The notes under the pieces: generated by a model | The model's input: the letters and a program-made list of their open reading frames with translations, nothing else | The model's database searches: none | Told to the model about the DNA's origin: nothing | In this document: positions 6,841-14,379 of the stretch, in pieces | Numbering within the stretch: the stretch's first letter is position 1 | Layout: each line of letters opens with the position of its first letter | Assembly (NCBI GenBank): GCA_017503735.1 | Contig: JAFVSN010000022.1 | Location: forward strand, 1-39,117 | DNA length: 39,117 bases | Direction of reading: 5' to 3' | Source of the DNA: Lachnospiraceae bacterium | Lineage (GTDB): Bacteria; Bacillota; Clostridia; Lachnospirales; Lachnospiraceae | Position numbers and translations under genes: made by a program

Positions 6841-7623
6841 CTACATCTTACTTATTATTTTTATTTCATCTACCATATCTTTTATTACTGGTGATATTTT
6901 ATCACAGAACATTCCATTAAAAAGTTTATTTAAATTCTCATCAAAATTATTTGGCAAAATCTTACATTCCTTAGCGCAAATGCTTTGCATTCTTTTTTCA
7001 CCAGGATGTGTCATTTCATTTAGTGCAAATATAATATCAAAATAACTAGCTAAAAATTCTGCAACTCTGTGATTTACACTTACGAAATCGTTTCTATTCT
7101 CTGCTTTTTCTATTTGTGTATCAAACGAGGGTAACATTCCACTAAGCAATTTCATATTATTTGATATAATATTTTCCTTTAATTTTTTTGGATATGGTAT
7201 CTGATATTTTGTTTGTAACTCCTGCAACTTACCATTCTTGTCATATACAATCTTTGATGTTATAAGATTATGCCACATACATGTCGTATATCCATTCCAT
7301 GCAACACAATCATTCACAACAGACGAAACCATGTTCTCAAAATCTGTCATATTCCTATATATAATATCCATATCTATTCCATCATTTAGTGTAACATCAT
7401 CCTCTAGTTCCCAAAAAGAATTTCCTATTTCCATGTATTTGCAATACTTTTCTAATATATTTCTTCGCATACTCTTATCAACACTATCTGATAAATACAC
7501 ATATACATCATAATCCGATTTCTCATCATTTCTTCCAGTAGCTCGTGAACCTCCAAGCGCAATTGCTTCAACCTGTAAAATATGACTAAATTCATCAAAT
7601 AATTTCTGAACATCAACTTTCAT
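6841..7623 (-). CDS. Nucleotidyltransferase (ANT-like, DUF4037-type)
   Basis: The 260-residue protein has a polymerase-beta-type nucleotidyltransferase core: AIALGGSRATGRNDEKSDYD carries GGS-x(9-10)-D-x-D, and NDGIDMDIIY supplies the third acidic residue. All catalytic positions are present, so it should be active in moving a nucleotide (usually AMP) onto a small molecule. The helical C-terminal half (residues 130-260) would bind the substrate, as in aminoglycoside nucleotidyltransferases and DUF4037 proteins. The ATG has GGAGG 7 bases upstream, in a partial copy of the leader repeat. No substrate can be assigned. Confidence 0.85.
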   Translation of the reverse strand: MKVDVQKLFDEFSHILQVEAIALGGSRATGRNDEKSDYDVYVYLSDSVDKSMRRNILEKYCKYMEIGNSFWELEDDVTLNDGIDMDIIYRNMTDFENMVSSVVNDCVAWNGYTTCMWHNLITSKIVYDKNGKLQELQTKYQIPYPKKLKENIISNNMKLLSGMLPSFDTQIEKAENRNDFVSVNHRVAEFLASYFDIIFALNEMTHPGEKRMQSICAKECKILPNNFDENLNKLFNGMFCDKISPVIKDMVDEIKIISKM

Positions 7624-7630
7624 AGATTCC

Positions 7631-7660
7631 CTCCGTAAAATTCAAATTTTCGCTCTCTTT
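7631..7660 (-). repeat. Leader repeat, partial copy C (before the nucleotidyltransferase)
   Basis: On the minus strand AAAGAGAGCGAAAATTTG leads into AATTTTACGGAG, matching the last 30 bases of copies A and B. An ATTATA box (TATAAT on the minus strand, 7671-7676) just upstream could be a -10 element. Confidence 0.5.
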
Positions 7661-7787
7661 AAACACAACAATTATACTATGATATATACAATTCTTCTAC
7701 ATGCTTTTTTACCTATGTAATATACCGTAATGTCTAAACACCACATTTTTATCACAATATAGCCCTTTAGTCAGTCTTCACTTTTTG

Positions 7788-7814
7788 ATCTTTTGGACAC
7801 GATGACCAAAAGAT
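7788..7814. other. Candidate parS centromere site, copy 2
   Basis: ATCTTTTGG and CCAAAAGAT form a perfect 9-bp inverted repeat around ACACGATGA. The central 23 bases (7790-7812) match the palindrome inside parB (11461-11485, minus-strand reading) at 22 positions. A palindrome this long recurring near ParA/ParB genes is how ParB binding sites usually appear. ParB binding is inferred. Confidence 0.6.
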
Positions 7815-7831
7815 AATAGAATTATAACCGT

Positions 7832-7877
7832 ACTAAACTTTGCGTTTAGCCAGTAAACAGCCAACTAAACTTTACGT
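7832..7877 (+). promoter_or_regulatory. Direct repeats upstream of the XRE promoter (possible operator)
   Basis: ACTAAACTTTGCGT (7832-7845) and ACTAAACTTTACGT (7864-7877) differ at one base and start 32 bases apart, about three helical turns. The first is also part of a palindrome, CTAAAC-TTTGC-GTTTAG. They lie just upstream of the -35 box. A regulator, perhaps the XRE protein itself, could bind here. Confidence 0.45.
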
Positions 7878-7880
7878 CGG

Positions 7881-7909
7881 TTGCTGTATTCTGTTATAAC
7901 CTCTATAAT
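7881..7909 (+). promoter_or_regulatory. Promoter of the XRE-membrane regulator gene
   Basis: TTGCTG (7881-7886) and TATAAT (7904-7909) are 17 bases apart, 33 bases before the ATG at 7942. Confidence 0.7.
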
Positions 7910-7941
7910 ATGAACCAGAAAAAAGAAAGGAGTACTTGATT

Positions 7942-8517
7942 ATGGATGCCAAAAAATTCGGAACATTCATCGCATCCTTGCGAAAAGAAAATAATATGAC
8001 ACAAGCTGACTTAGCAAAAAAACTGCAAGTAACCGATAAGGCTATTAGTAAATGGGAACGTGGGTTGGGATTTCCTGATATAAATTCTATTGAACCATTA
8101 GCAGATGCTTTAGGTGTAAGTATACTGGAAATTATGCGTTCTGAAAAACTAGATGAATCGGTAATAACACAAGATACTATCTCCGCTGCTTTGACCGATA
8201 CCTTTGAACTTGTAAAGCTCCAACGTAAAGCAGAACGTAAATCTATCGCCAAAATTATTGGGATTGTTGCTTCTATTTTATTTTTGATTTTTTTGATTGA
8301 TGGAATGGGATGGCTCATCTTTGTAATGACATATTTTCCTGTTATTTGTCTCTTGGGCAGTTTAACCCTCATATTCTATGGTATATGGCGAAAGCGAAAT
8401 AAACTTCCTTGTTTGCAGACTTTTGTTCTTGCCATCATACTATTATTAGTCCCTATTGCTTTTGTTATTTTTCTCTTCTTAATCGGAGCTTTAGGGCTAG
8501 GTCCGGTGCCAACTTAA
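7942..8517 (+). CDS. XRE-family regulator with C-terminal membrane segments
   Basis: The 191-residue protein has an N-terminal helix-turn-helix: FIASLRKENNMTQADLAKKL, then VTDKAISKWERGLGFPDIN, the recognition helix motif of XRE/Cro proteins. SIEPLADALGVSILEIM follows. After a short linker come three hydrophobic segments at about residues 112-130, 132-150 and 160-185, so the DNA-binding domain is tethered to the membrane. The ATG at 7942 has AAAGGAG 8 bases upstream and is preferred over the in-frame TTG at 7936. Such proteins are common in Clostridia and their signals are unknown. It is the only intact plus-strand gene in the island. Confidence 0.87.
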   Translation: MDAKKFGTFIASLRKENNMTQADLAKKLQVTDKAISKWERGLGFPDINSIEPLADALGVSILEIMRSEKLDESVITQDTISAALTDTFELVKLQRKAERKSIAKIIGIVASILFLIFLIDGMGWLIFVMTYFPVICLLGSLTLIFYGIWRKRNKLPCLQTFVLAIILLLVPIAFVIFLFLIGALGLGPVPT

Positions 8518-8527
8518 CCATAAAACA

Positions 8528-8558
8528 AAGAAGCGAAGCTATATCGGCCTCGCTTCTT
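8528..8558. terminator. Bidirectional terminator between convergent genes
   Basis: AAGAAGCGA (8528-8536) pairs with TCGCTTCTT (8550-8558). A T-rich tail follows on both strands. It sits between the stop codons of the XRE gene and the convergent small gene at 8565. Confidence 0.75.
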
Positions 8559-8564
8559 CTTAAT

Positions 8565-8837
8565 TTACGCTGTTAATCTTTCATACTTCTCTTCCGGAGT
8601 AAGTTCAGTATCATTAAGGATGCCCGAAAACATTTCATATCTCTCTGTATCATCCTCAAACTCATCACTGTACCAGAACTTTTCCGAAGCATTTCTTCTT
8701 AGGATTTCCCATAAATAATATACGGAAACTCCCTCTCCCTCCTCAAAGCTCTTGCCGGATAATATTTCAACCCCCTTCTCAAGTTTGATAATACCCTCCG
8801 TCACTTTGATTAAATCAATGTAATCCCTTTTGTCCAT
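8565..8837 (-). CDS. Small acidic protein of unknown function
   Basis: This 90-residue, strongly acidic protein begins MDKRDYIDLIKVTEGIIKLE and ends in NDTELTPEEKYERLTA. It is mostly helical, without membrane segments or known catalytic motifs. The ATG at 8837 has GAGG 5 bases before it; a GTG at 8843 overlaps that site and is less likely. It follows a small membrane protein gene by 12 bases, so they are probably co-transcribed. I do not recognise the family. Confidence 0.65.
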   Translation of the reverse strand: MDKRDYIDLIKVTEGIIKLEKGVEILSGKSFEEGEGVSVYYLWEILRRNASEKFWYSDEFEDDTERYEMFSGILNDTELTPEEKYERLTA

Positions 8838-8849
8838 ACACACCTCATG

Positions 8850-9269
8850 TTATTTCTCTACTCGTATAATCTTGGTTCTATTCATTTCTTTCTTCTGCAA
8901 CCAAGGAACAATCGCATTGGAGAATATACCAAGTTCCAAAAACACTGCAATCGCAAGAATAACTACCTTGAGCAAAATTCGTATGAAGTTATTTCCAATG
9001 CCATCCACTAATGCCCAAAACATTGCAGTAAGCATAATCACACTTGCAACGCATGGAACCGCTGCTATTATCGGCAACATACTTAATACCACATATCCTA
9101 TTACAAAAATTCCACAAAGTAAAAGAGTCATCCAAAAGTTTGCATCCGGGAAAAGTTTCTGATGCATGGGAATACTCCATACCACTGCCGGAATAATGTT
9201 GATTAAAGGCAGACCATAATTCTTCTGATACTTCTCGGTCTCCTTCGTCTGTACTATGTATGTTGCCAT
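8850..9269 (-). CDS. Small multi-pass membrane protein of unknown function
   Basis: The 139-residue protein begins MATYIVQTKETEKYQKNYGL after AGGAGG with 6 bases spacing; a longer reading upstream overlaps the nucleotidyltransferase gene and lacks a ribosome binding site. Hydrophobic segments lie at about residues 22-38, 48-68, 70-95 and 100-122, followed by a basic tail (WLQKKEMNRTKIIRVEK). The spacing to both neighbours suggests one operon from parA down to 8565. Function unknown. Confidence 0.65.
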   Translation of the reverse strand: MATYIVQTKETEKYQKNYGLPLINIIPAVVWSIPMHQKLFPDANFWMTLLLCGIFVIGYVVLSMLPIIAAVPCVASVIMLTAMFWALVDGIGNNFIRILLKVVILAIAVFLELGIFSNAIVPWLQKKEMNRTKIIRVEK

Positions 9270-9288
9270 ATCTGCTCCTCCTAAATTT

Positions 9289-9657
9289 TTATCGTCCTCT
9301 ATGTGCTCTTCTTGTTTGCTCTTTCCAGTTATCATCGCACCTTTGCAAGTAATCCTCAATCGTCCCGGAACACTCCGCTTTGATAGGGTTGACATCTATC
9401 AGAACACCATTCATCCGTTGCTCCTCTTCGTGTAAAATATTGAAAATGGTATCCTCTCTTGCAGACCCTTCATATTCCACCAAAACGTCCAAATCCGAAT
9501 CTTCTGTTGCCTTACCGCTTACCCTGCTTCCATACGCCCGAATCCCCACATAAGAAAATTCTGTAGCATCATACCCGGCATCTTCAACGGTATCAAGAAT
9601 CCAGTCCCTTACTTTGTCAATATCTACGCCTACATCCAATTTCTCAACTCCTTTCAT
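9289..9657 (-). CDS. MNT-type minimal nucleotidyltransferase
   Basis: The 122-residue protein carries VGIRAYGSRVSGKATEDSDL with DVLVEY, the GS-x(9)-D-x-D core of minimal nucleotidyltransferases, and VLIDVNPI for the third acidic residue. MNT proteins often act with a HEPN partner as toxin-antitoxin modules or modify tRNA or proteins, but no HEPN-like Rx4-6H protein is seen next to it. It lies 14 bases after repA. The ATG at 9657 has no good ribosome binding site; AAAGGAG inside the frame favours a TTG start at 9642. Confidence 0.82.
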   Translation of the reverse strand: MKGVEKLDVGVDIDKVRDWILDTVEDAGYDATEFSYVGIRAYGSRVSGKATEDSDLDVLVEYEGSAREDTIFNILHEEEQRMNGVLIDVNPIKAECSGTIEDYLQRCDDNWKEQTRRAHRGR

Positions 9658-9671
9658 TATACATCATCCGT

Positions 9672-10652
9672 TCATCCTACTCCATACAAATCATGATTCA
9701 CTTCTGCATTGTAATAATGATTCATGGTATTAGGAGCGTTATACAAAGCAGTAATCAAATATGCCTTAATATTGCTAACCTTGGTTGTATTACGTTCCAT
9801 GCATCCAATCACATATTGCAGGTGAGAAGAATTAAGCTTAAGGAATTTACTCTTCACAAGTGCATAAGGGTAATCCTCTCCTGCTATACGAATTGTCTTT
9901 CTTGGAACACATACCACTTCACAAATCAACTGATACAATTCTTCATAATACTCTCTGTCTCTCCAAGTAGGACAGCTCATCAAAGCATCATACTCTATAT
10001 TTTCTCTGATAAGTTCCATGTAAGCTTCTGCCTCATCCATCTCATCTGCATCACCGGATTGAATGATATGATTAGTCTTATTCATATTAGTATTATTAAA
10101 ATCATTATTATTAGGGTCTAAATTTTTGACTGGTGGCAGTCCACTTTCCGTACTGGTTCCGGTATGAATATCAACCTCGTCCTCTTTTTGCACCAGTTCA
10201 CTTTCTGTACCGGTTAAAATATCAGACTGGTCTTCCACCTGCGGTACAGATTTCTTACTGGTCTGTTTTTTAGACCGGTCTACCTGCTCTGACTTGTCTT
10301 GTGATACAAAGTTTTTCACATAAATAATATTTGCCTTACCGTTTTGTTGAATCATATCTATAAGCCCTATATCGTTTAAATCTTTTACTGCCCCAACTGC
10401 AGTCTGTTTGCTGCAGTTGAGGTCTTCCATAATACTTGCGATAGAATATTTGATATAGACTCTGTTTGCTTCGTCAAACCATCCACTTCTAGCTGACAAA
10501 GACATACGGTCAAGCATAAGTCCGTAGAGAAGCTTTGCATTATTGGAAACATCCTTAAAACGAGCATCACTAATCAGAGCTTTCGGCAAACGATAAAATG
10601 TAAACTGCTCTGCTTCTTGCCCATAATAAAATTCTAAATCCAATCTACTCAC
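9672..10652 (-). CDS. repA: Replication initiator RepA (RepA_N family with DUF6017-like C terminus)
   Basis: The opening VSRLDLEFYYGQEAEQFTFY-RLPKAL and the following KDVSNNAKLLYGLMLDRMSL match the RepA_N domain of plasmid and conjugative-element initiators, with a winged helix (YSIASIMEDLNCSKQTAVGA). A low-complexity linker (residues about 120-190) contains repeated peptides, and the C-terminal 110 residues, ending in NHYYNAEVNHDLYGVG, look like DUF6017. The start is taken as GTG at 10652, 12 bases from AGGAGG; an ATG at 10682 lies inside parB and has no ribosome binding site. With ParA and ParB it makes a full replication and partition block, so this part of the island replicates or once replicated as a plasmid or ICE. 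Origin-like repeats lie within the gene. Confidence 0.88.
   Translation of the reverse strand: MSRLDLEFYYGQEAEQFTFYRLPKALISDARFKDVSNNAKLLYGLMLDRMSLSARSGWFDEANRVYIKYSIASIMEDLNCSKQTAVGAVKDLNDIGLIDMIQQNGKANIIYVKNFVSQDKSEQVDRSKKQTSKKSVPQVEDQSDILTGTESELVQKEDEVDIHTGTSTESGLPPVKNLDPNNNDFNNTNMNKTNHIIQSGDADEMDEAEAYMELIRENIEYDALMSCPTWRDREYYEELYQLICEVVCVPRKTIRIAGEDYPYALVKSKFLKLNSSHLQYVIGCMERNTTKVSNIKAYLITALYNAPNTMNHYYNAEVNHDLYGVG
10087..10300. other. Candidate replication origin within repA
   Basis: RepA_N plasmids often carry their origin inside repA. Here CACTTTCCGTACTGGT (10142-10157) recurs as CACTTTCTGTACCGGT (10199-10214), a 57-base (19-codon) period. Further ACTGGT/ACCGGT elements follow to 10280. 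An AT-rich run lies beside them at 10087-10115. In the protein the repeats read TGTESEL and TGTSTESGL. Origin function is inferred. Confidence 0.4.
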
Positions 10653-10654
10653 GT

Positions 10655-11551
10655 TTATACTTGACCTCCTTTCTTCTTCCATTCATCAAGAAGCTTTACA
10701 ATAAGCTCCTCAATATCACTGTTGCTCATGTTCGGCTCAAAGTAAGAATCCAATTTTTTCTGATTGAATACCACCTTACGCACTGGTTGCTTAACGTAGG
10801 TAAGCATATCTTTGATATACGCCTCGTTTAAGTAACCCTTTTTATCCGCTTCTCTAATACGTGAAGCCTGCTCAACGCTAATTACGCATCCAAGTTCTTC
10901 TATAACCTTGTACACGATACTCTGCTGAGTTTCATCCAAATATGAAATTTCCAGACCTTGCATAACACCAAGTTTCTTATTGTCTACAAGTTCAAGCAGT
11001 TCATCACTTAATCGTGCCAAACAGATATATCGCTGAATAGTCTTTCTGCTCTCGCCGGATTCCTCACTCATCTTCTCCAAACTGATTCCTCCTGCGGCTC
11101 CCTGATGCTTCATAGCCTCATATTTCATGCTGTATGCTTTTGCTTTCTCACTGATGGAAATATCCTCACGCTGAATGTTTGAATCTACCATGATAATAGT
11201 TGCTTCATCATCCGTATATTCACGAACCATAAAAGGCATTTCCGTCTTTCCTGCAATCTCCGAAGCACGTCTTCTACGATGGCCGGAAATAATCTCGTAC
11301 CCACCGCCTTTTCTTGGTCTTGCAATACCCGGCACTAATACACCATGGGCTTTTACACTTTCAACGGTTTCTTCCATCTTTTCATCATCCAAAACCTTAA
11401 ACGGATGATTCTTAAATGTATACAGTTCACTCAGAGGGACATTGATAATCTGCCCCTCCGACTTTTGGTCATCGTGACCAAAAGTGTCCGTTCCAAACAT
11501 TTCATCATAAGTCGATAACTTAATTTTCTCTCCCAAATTTCTTTTAGCCAT
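10655..11551 (-). CDS. parB: ParB-family chromosome/plasmid partition protein
   Basis: The 298-residue protein has a ParB N-terminal domain: NVPLSELYTFKNHPFKVLDD, ESVKAHGVLVPGIARPR, and ISGHRRRRASEIAGKTEMPF (the GERRxRA motif, with H for E), then the arginine-rich DSNIQRE patch. A helix-turn-helix follows (EKMSEESGESRKTIQRYICL) that would read a parS site. The C-terminal helix, ending in ELIVKLLDEWKKKGG, would dimerise. It overlaps parA by 8 bases and its 3' end carries the ribosome binding site for repA. Codons 16-25 contain a perfect 11-bp-arm palindrome that is likely its own binding site. Confidence 0.93.
   Translation of the reverse strand: MAKRNLGEKIKLSTYDEMFGTDTFGHDDQKSEGQIINVPLSELYTFKNHPFKVLDDEKMEETVESVKAHGVLVPGIARPRKGGGYEIISGHRRRRASEIAGKTEMPFMVREYTDDEATIIMVDSNIQREDISISEKAKAYSMKYEAMKHQGAAGGISLEKMSEESGESRKTIQRYICLARLSDELLELVDNKKLGVMQGLEISYLDETQQSIVYKVIEELGCVISVEQASRIREADKKGYLNEAYIKDMLTYVKQPVRKVVFNQKKLDSYFEPNMSNSDIEELIVKLLDEWKKKGGQV
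11461..11485. other. Candidate parS centromere site, copy 1 (inside parB)
   Basis: ACTTTTGGTCA and TGACCAAAAGT form a perfect 11-bp inverted repeat around TCG. It encodes TFGHDDQKS of ParB, so the palindrome is kept within coding sequence. A near-identical copy lies at 7788-7814. Confidence 0.65.
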
Positions 11552-12326
11552 TATTCGCCACCTCCTCTGTCAATGCTTCATATGCCGCAGCTACCTTTCC
11601 TTTTGCATCATGCTTATAAATACTCACACCCATTGCAGGAGTCTCTGCCGCCCTAACTGACATCGGAATTGACGTATCAAAGATATGGATGCTTGAACCG
11701 TACACACTATATAAAACATCTGTAATCTCACTTGCGTAATTGGTTCTGTAGTCCACCATTGTCAATAAAATGCCCATAATATGCAATTTAGGATTCATCT
11801 TACGTTTTACCCTACTAATTGTCTTTAAGAGCTGTTCTAAGCCCTTAATCGGCAAATATGCGGCTTGTACCGGGATAATAACCTCATCTGCCGCTACAAG
11901 TGCATTTAATGTAAGCTGACCTAAGTTTGGTGAGCAGTCAATGAGGATATAATCATACTTCGCACCAATCAATGCGATATAATCCTTTAATACTGTTTCA
12001 CTGCTCATAATCCCAATAAGGGAAGTTTCTACACCGGACAATTCAATATTTGCAGGCATAAGGTCTACTCCCTCTTCATGATGAAGAATTCCTGCTTCCA
12101 AATCGAAATCCTCTTCGTTCAATACCCATTCCATAATCTGAGCCATGGTTGTCTCTAATCTGTCCGGTTCTTGATATCCTAACGCCTCAGTGAGTGACCC
12201 CTGAGGATCGTTGTCTATCAACAATACTTTCTTGCCTAATCTGGCAAGTCCAATTCCTAAATTTAATGTTGTGGTGGTCTTTGCTACGCCACCTTTCTGA
12301 TTTGCACAAATAATAACTTTACTCAT
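11544..12326 (-). CDS. parA: ParA-family partition ATPase
   Basis: The 260-residue protein has the deviant Walker A box ANQKGGVAKTTTTLNLG at residues 8-24, the Walker A' stretch VLLIDNDPQGSLTEALGY, and Walker B YDYILIDCSPNLGQLTLNAL. These are the marks of ParA/Soj ATPases that move ParB-bound DNA. Residues 150-260 (VKRKMNPKLHIMGILLTMVD, then VRAAETPAMGVSIYKHD) are the normal C-terminal half. The ATG has AAAAGGAG upstream. It is the second gene of the partition-replication operon. Confidence 0.95.
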   Translation of the reverse strand: MSKVIICANQKGGVAKTTTTLNLGIGLARLGKKVLLIDNDPQGSLTEALGYQEPDRLETTMAQIMEWVLNEEDFDLEAGILHHEEGVDLMPANIELSGVETSLIGIMSSETVLKDYIALIGAKYDYILIDCSPNLGQLTLNALVAADEVIIPVQAAYLPIKGLEQLLKTISRVKRKMNPKLHIMGILLTMVDYRTNYASEITDVLYSVYGSSIHIFDTSIPMSVRAAETPAMGVSIYKHDAKGKVAAAYEALTEEVANNG

Positions 12327-12346
12327 ATGGTTTAATCTCCTTTTCT

Positions 12347-12589
12347 CTACTCTTTTACTGTTGCTGTTTTCTCAATTTCTAAATACTTACGGAAATACTT
12401 GTTGGTTCCCTTGTTGCTAAATAACTCTGAGGATTCTGTGATTTGTACATTTGGAATTTGTTCCATCTGCTTCTCTAACCACTCCATATCCTCTTTGGTT
12501 CCCTGCAATCTCACTTTAACCATGTCGCCACCTCCCAAACCTTCTGGATAAATGACCATATGAGCTGCACTTAACGCTGTGTTTCTCAT
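12347..12589 (-). CDS. Small protein leading the par-rep operon (DUF3970-like)
   Basis: The frame gives 80 residues from an ATG at 12589 with AAAGGAGG 9 bases upstream. A second ATG at 12523 with its own GGGAGG gives the 58-residue core MVKVRLQGTKEDMEWLEKQM onward, which looks like the short DUF3970-type proteins of Firmicutes mobile elements (one helix between strands, ending YFRKYLEIEK). The 22-residue extension is of unclear value. It ends 20 bases before parA, so it is the first gene of the operon. Function unknown; a partition accessory role is guesswork. Confidence 0.6.
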   Translation of the reverse strand: MRNTALSAAHMVIYPEGLGGGDMVKVRLQGTKEDMEWLEKQMEQIPNVQITESSELFSNKGTNKYFRKYLEIEKTATVKE

Positions 12590-12650
12590 TCGAGCTTGCC
12601 TCCTTTCTTTATTCGCTTACTGTTCCATATCGCATACAGAAACGTAAAAA

Positions 12651-12688
12651 AAGGACCTTCCCTTAGATTTCTCTAAAGGAAAGTCCTT
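12651..12688 (-). terminator. Strong hairpin terminator between lysS and the par-rep operon
   Basis: On the minus strand a 17-bp stem (two G-U pairs) starting AAGGACTTTCC closes on a GAAA tetraloop and is followed by seven T. It lies about 150 bases past the lysS stop and 60 bases before the first par-rep gene. It either ends lysS transcripts or acts as an attenuator in the operon leader. Confidence 0.75.
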
Positions 12689-12717
12689 CATTTTACTTCT
12701 TTTTTATCCTATTGAAT

Positions 12718-12837
12718 TTAGACTCTATTCGTCAGTTGAGACCATATTTCTTCATATCTCGTTACGAATTTGTTGTAGTAAGCGTTGTACCTAGGTACTT
12801 TTGAAAGCCCGCAAACCCGCATAAATACTGGGTTTTT
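12718..12837 (-). other. Possible element end or attachment region at the lysS 3' end
   Basis: Just past the lysS stop the minus strand has a short inverted repeat (AACCC..GGGTT), a GCGGGTTTGCGGG run and the palindrome GTACCTAGGTAC (12787-12798). It also has a 34-codon open frame (12718-12822) with KVPRYNAYYNKF in it and no ribosome binding site. Gene content changes here from core to plasmid-type. No second copy was found in the window, so an att role is conjecture. Confidence 0.25.
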
Positions 12838-14344
12838 ACTTATCAAAACTCTTCATTGTCGGGAACAATAACACATCTCTGATCGCCGGGCTGTTGGTTA
12901 ACAACATTACCAATCTGTCGATACCGTAACCGATACCACCGGTCGGCGGCATACCGATTTCAAGGGCATTCATGAAGTCCTCATCGGTGGTGTTTGCTTC
13001 CTCATCGCCTGCGGCGAGGGCAGCTTCCTGTGCTTTGAAACGCTCTCTCTGGTCGATCGGGTCATTGAGCTCGGAGTATGCGTTACACATCTCCCAGGTG
13101 TTGATAAACAACTCGAAACGCTCTACATAATCCGGCTTGTCCGGCTTTCTCTTCGTAAGAGGAGAAACCTCTACCGGATGATCCATAATGAAGGTCGGCT
13201 GAATCAAATGCTCTTCTACAAACTCCTCGAAGAAAAGATTTAAGATGTCGCCCTTCTCGTGACGTGCCTCGTAGTGTACATCCTTTTCATCCGCAATCTT
13301 CTTTGCTTCTGCGGTATCCTTTACCTGATCAAAGTCCACACCGGTGTACTTCTTAACCGCTTCAATCATGGTCATACGCTCAAACGGCTTACCGAGGTCG
13401 ATGGTGTGCTCACCGTAGGTAATGGTGGTGGTGCCGCAAACCTCTTCCGCAAGATAACGGAACAGATTCTCGGTCAAATCCATCATGCCATAGTAGTCGG
13501 TGTATGCTTGGTACAGTTCCATAAGGGTGAACTCCGGGTTGTGTCTGGTATCCAAACCTTCGTTACGGAATACACGGCCAATTTCGTATACACGCTCCAG
13601 ACCGCCTACAATTAATCTCTTTAAGTAAAGCTCTAAGGAAATACGAAGCTTTACATCCTCATCAAGTGCATTATAATGCGTTTCAAACGGTCTTGCGGAA
13701 GCACCGCCTGCATTTGCCACCAGCATCGGAGTCTCAACTTCCATAAAGCCCTGTCCGTCCAAATAATGACGAATGGAACTGATGATTTTGGAACGCTTTA
13801 CAAAGGTTTCCTTTACTTCTGCGTTCATAATAAGATCCGTATATCTCTGACGATAACGGATATCCGTATTGGTCAGACCGTGGTACTTCTCCGGAAGCAC
13901 CTGTAAGCTCTTGCTGAGCAGGGTCACATTCGTAGCGTGTACGGAAATCTCGCCGGTCTTCGTCTTAAATACTTCACCTTCGATACCTACGATATCGCCC
14001 ACGTCAAACTTCTTGAAATCCGCATACGGTGCCTCACCGATGCTGTCTCTTGCCACATAAGACTGAATATTTCCCTTTAAATCCTGCACATTACAGAAGG
14101 AAGCCTTACCCATAACACGTTTTGACATCACACGGCCTGCGATGCGTACGGTTTTGCCTTCCATCTCCTCGAAATTATCCTTAATCTCGGTGCTGTGATG
14201 GGTTACGTCATACTTTGTAATCTGGAACGGGTCTTTCCCGTCTGCCTGCAACTGTGCAAGCTTTTCTCTGCGGACACGCAAAAGTTCATTCAAGTCCTGC
14301 TGCGGTGCCGCCTGTGCAGTCTTCTGCATATTTTCTTCTGCCAC
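12836..14344 (-). CDS. lysS: Lysine--tRNA ligase, class II
   Basis: The 502-residue protein has the bacterial LysRS layout: a helical start, an anticodon-binding OB fold at about 65-155 ([20 protein letters not shown]), and the class II catalytic core. Motif 1 lies near [20 protein letters not shown], motif 2 is [20 protein letters not shown], and motif 3 is [18 protein letters not shown]. It charges tRNA-Lys in the cytoplasm. The start is GTG at 14344 with GGAGG 8 bases upstream. It lies downstream of greA in the same orientation, with a hairpin between, a common pairing in Clostridia. The gene is complete, although the accessory island begins right after its stop. Confidence 0.98.
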   Translation of the reverse strand: MAEENMQKTAQAAPQQDLNELLRVRREKLAQLQADGKDPFQITKYDVTHHSTEIKDNFEEMEGKTVRIAGRVMSKRVMGKASFCNVQDLKGNIQSYVARDSIGEAPYADFKKFDVGDIVGIEGEVFKTKTGEISVHATNVTLLSKSLQVLPEKYHGLTNTDIRYRQRYTDLIMNAEVKETFVKRSKIISSIRHYLDGQGFMEVETPMLVANAGGASARPFETHYNALDEDVKLRISLELYLKRLIVGGLERVYEIGRVFRNEGLDTRHNPEFTLMELYQAYTDYYGMMDLTENLFRYLAEEVCGTTTITYGEHTIDLGKPFERMTMIEAVKKYTGVDFDQVKDTAEAKKIADEKDVHYEARHEKGDILNLFFEEFVEEHLIQPTFIMDHPVEVSPLTKRKPDKPDYVERFELFINTWEMCNAYSELNDPIDQRERFKAQEAALAAGDEEANTTDEDFMNALEIGMPPTGGIGYGIDRLVMLLTNSPAIRDVLLFPTMKSFDK

Positions 14345-14379
14345 TGGTCTTTCCTCCGAAACTTCTTTTTATCAAACAA

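Noticed and set aside
7872-8372. Minus-strand frame of 166 codons overlapping the XRE-membrane gene
   Set aside because: The plus-strand frame has a promoter, ribosome binding site and an XRE domain; the opposite frame is a shadow.
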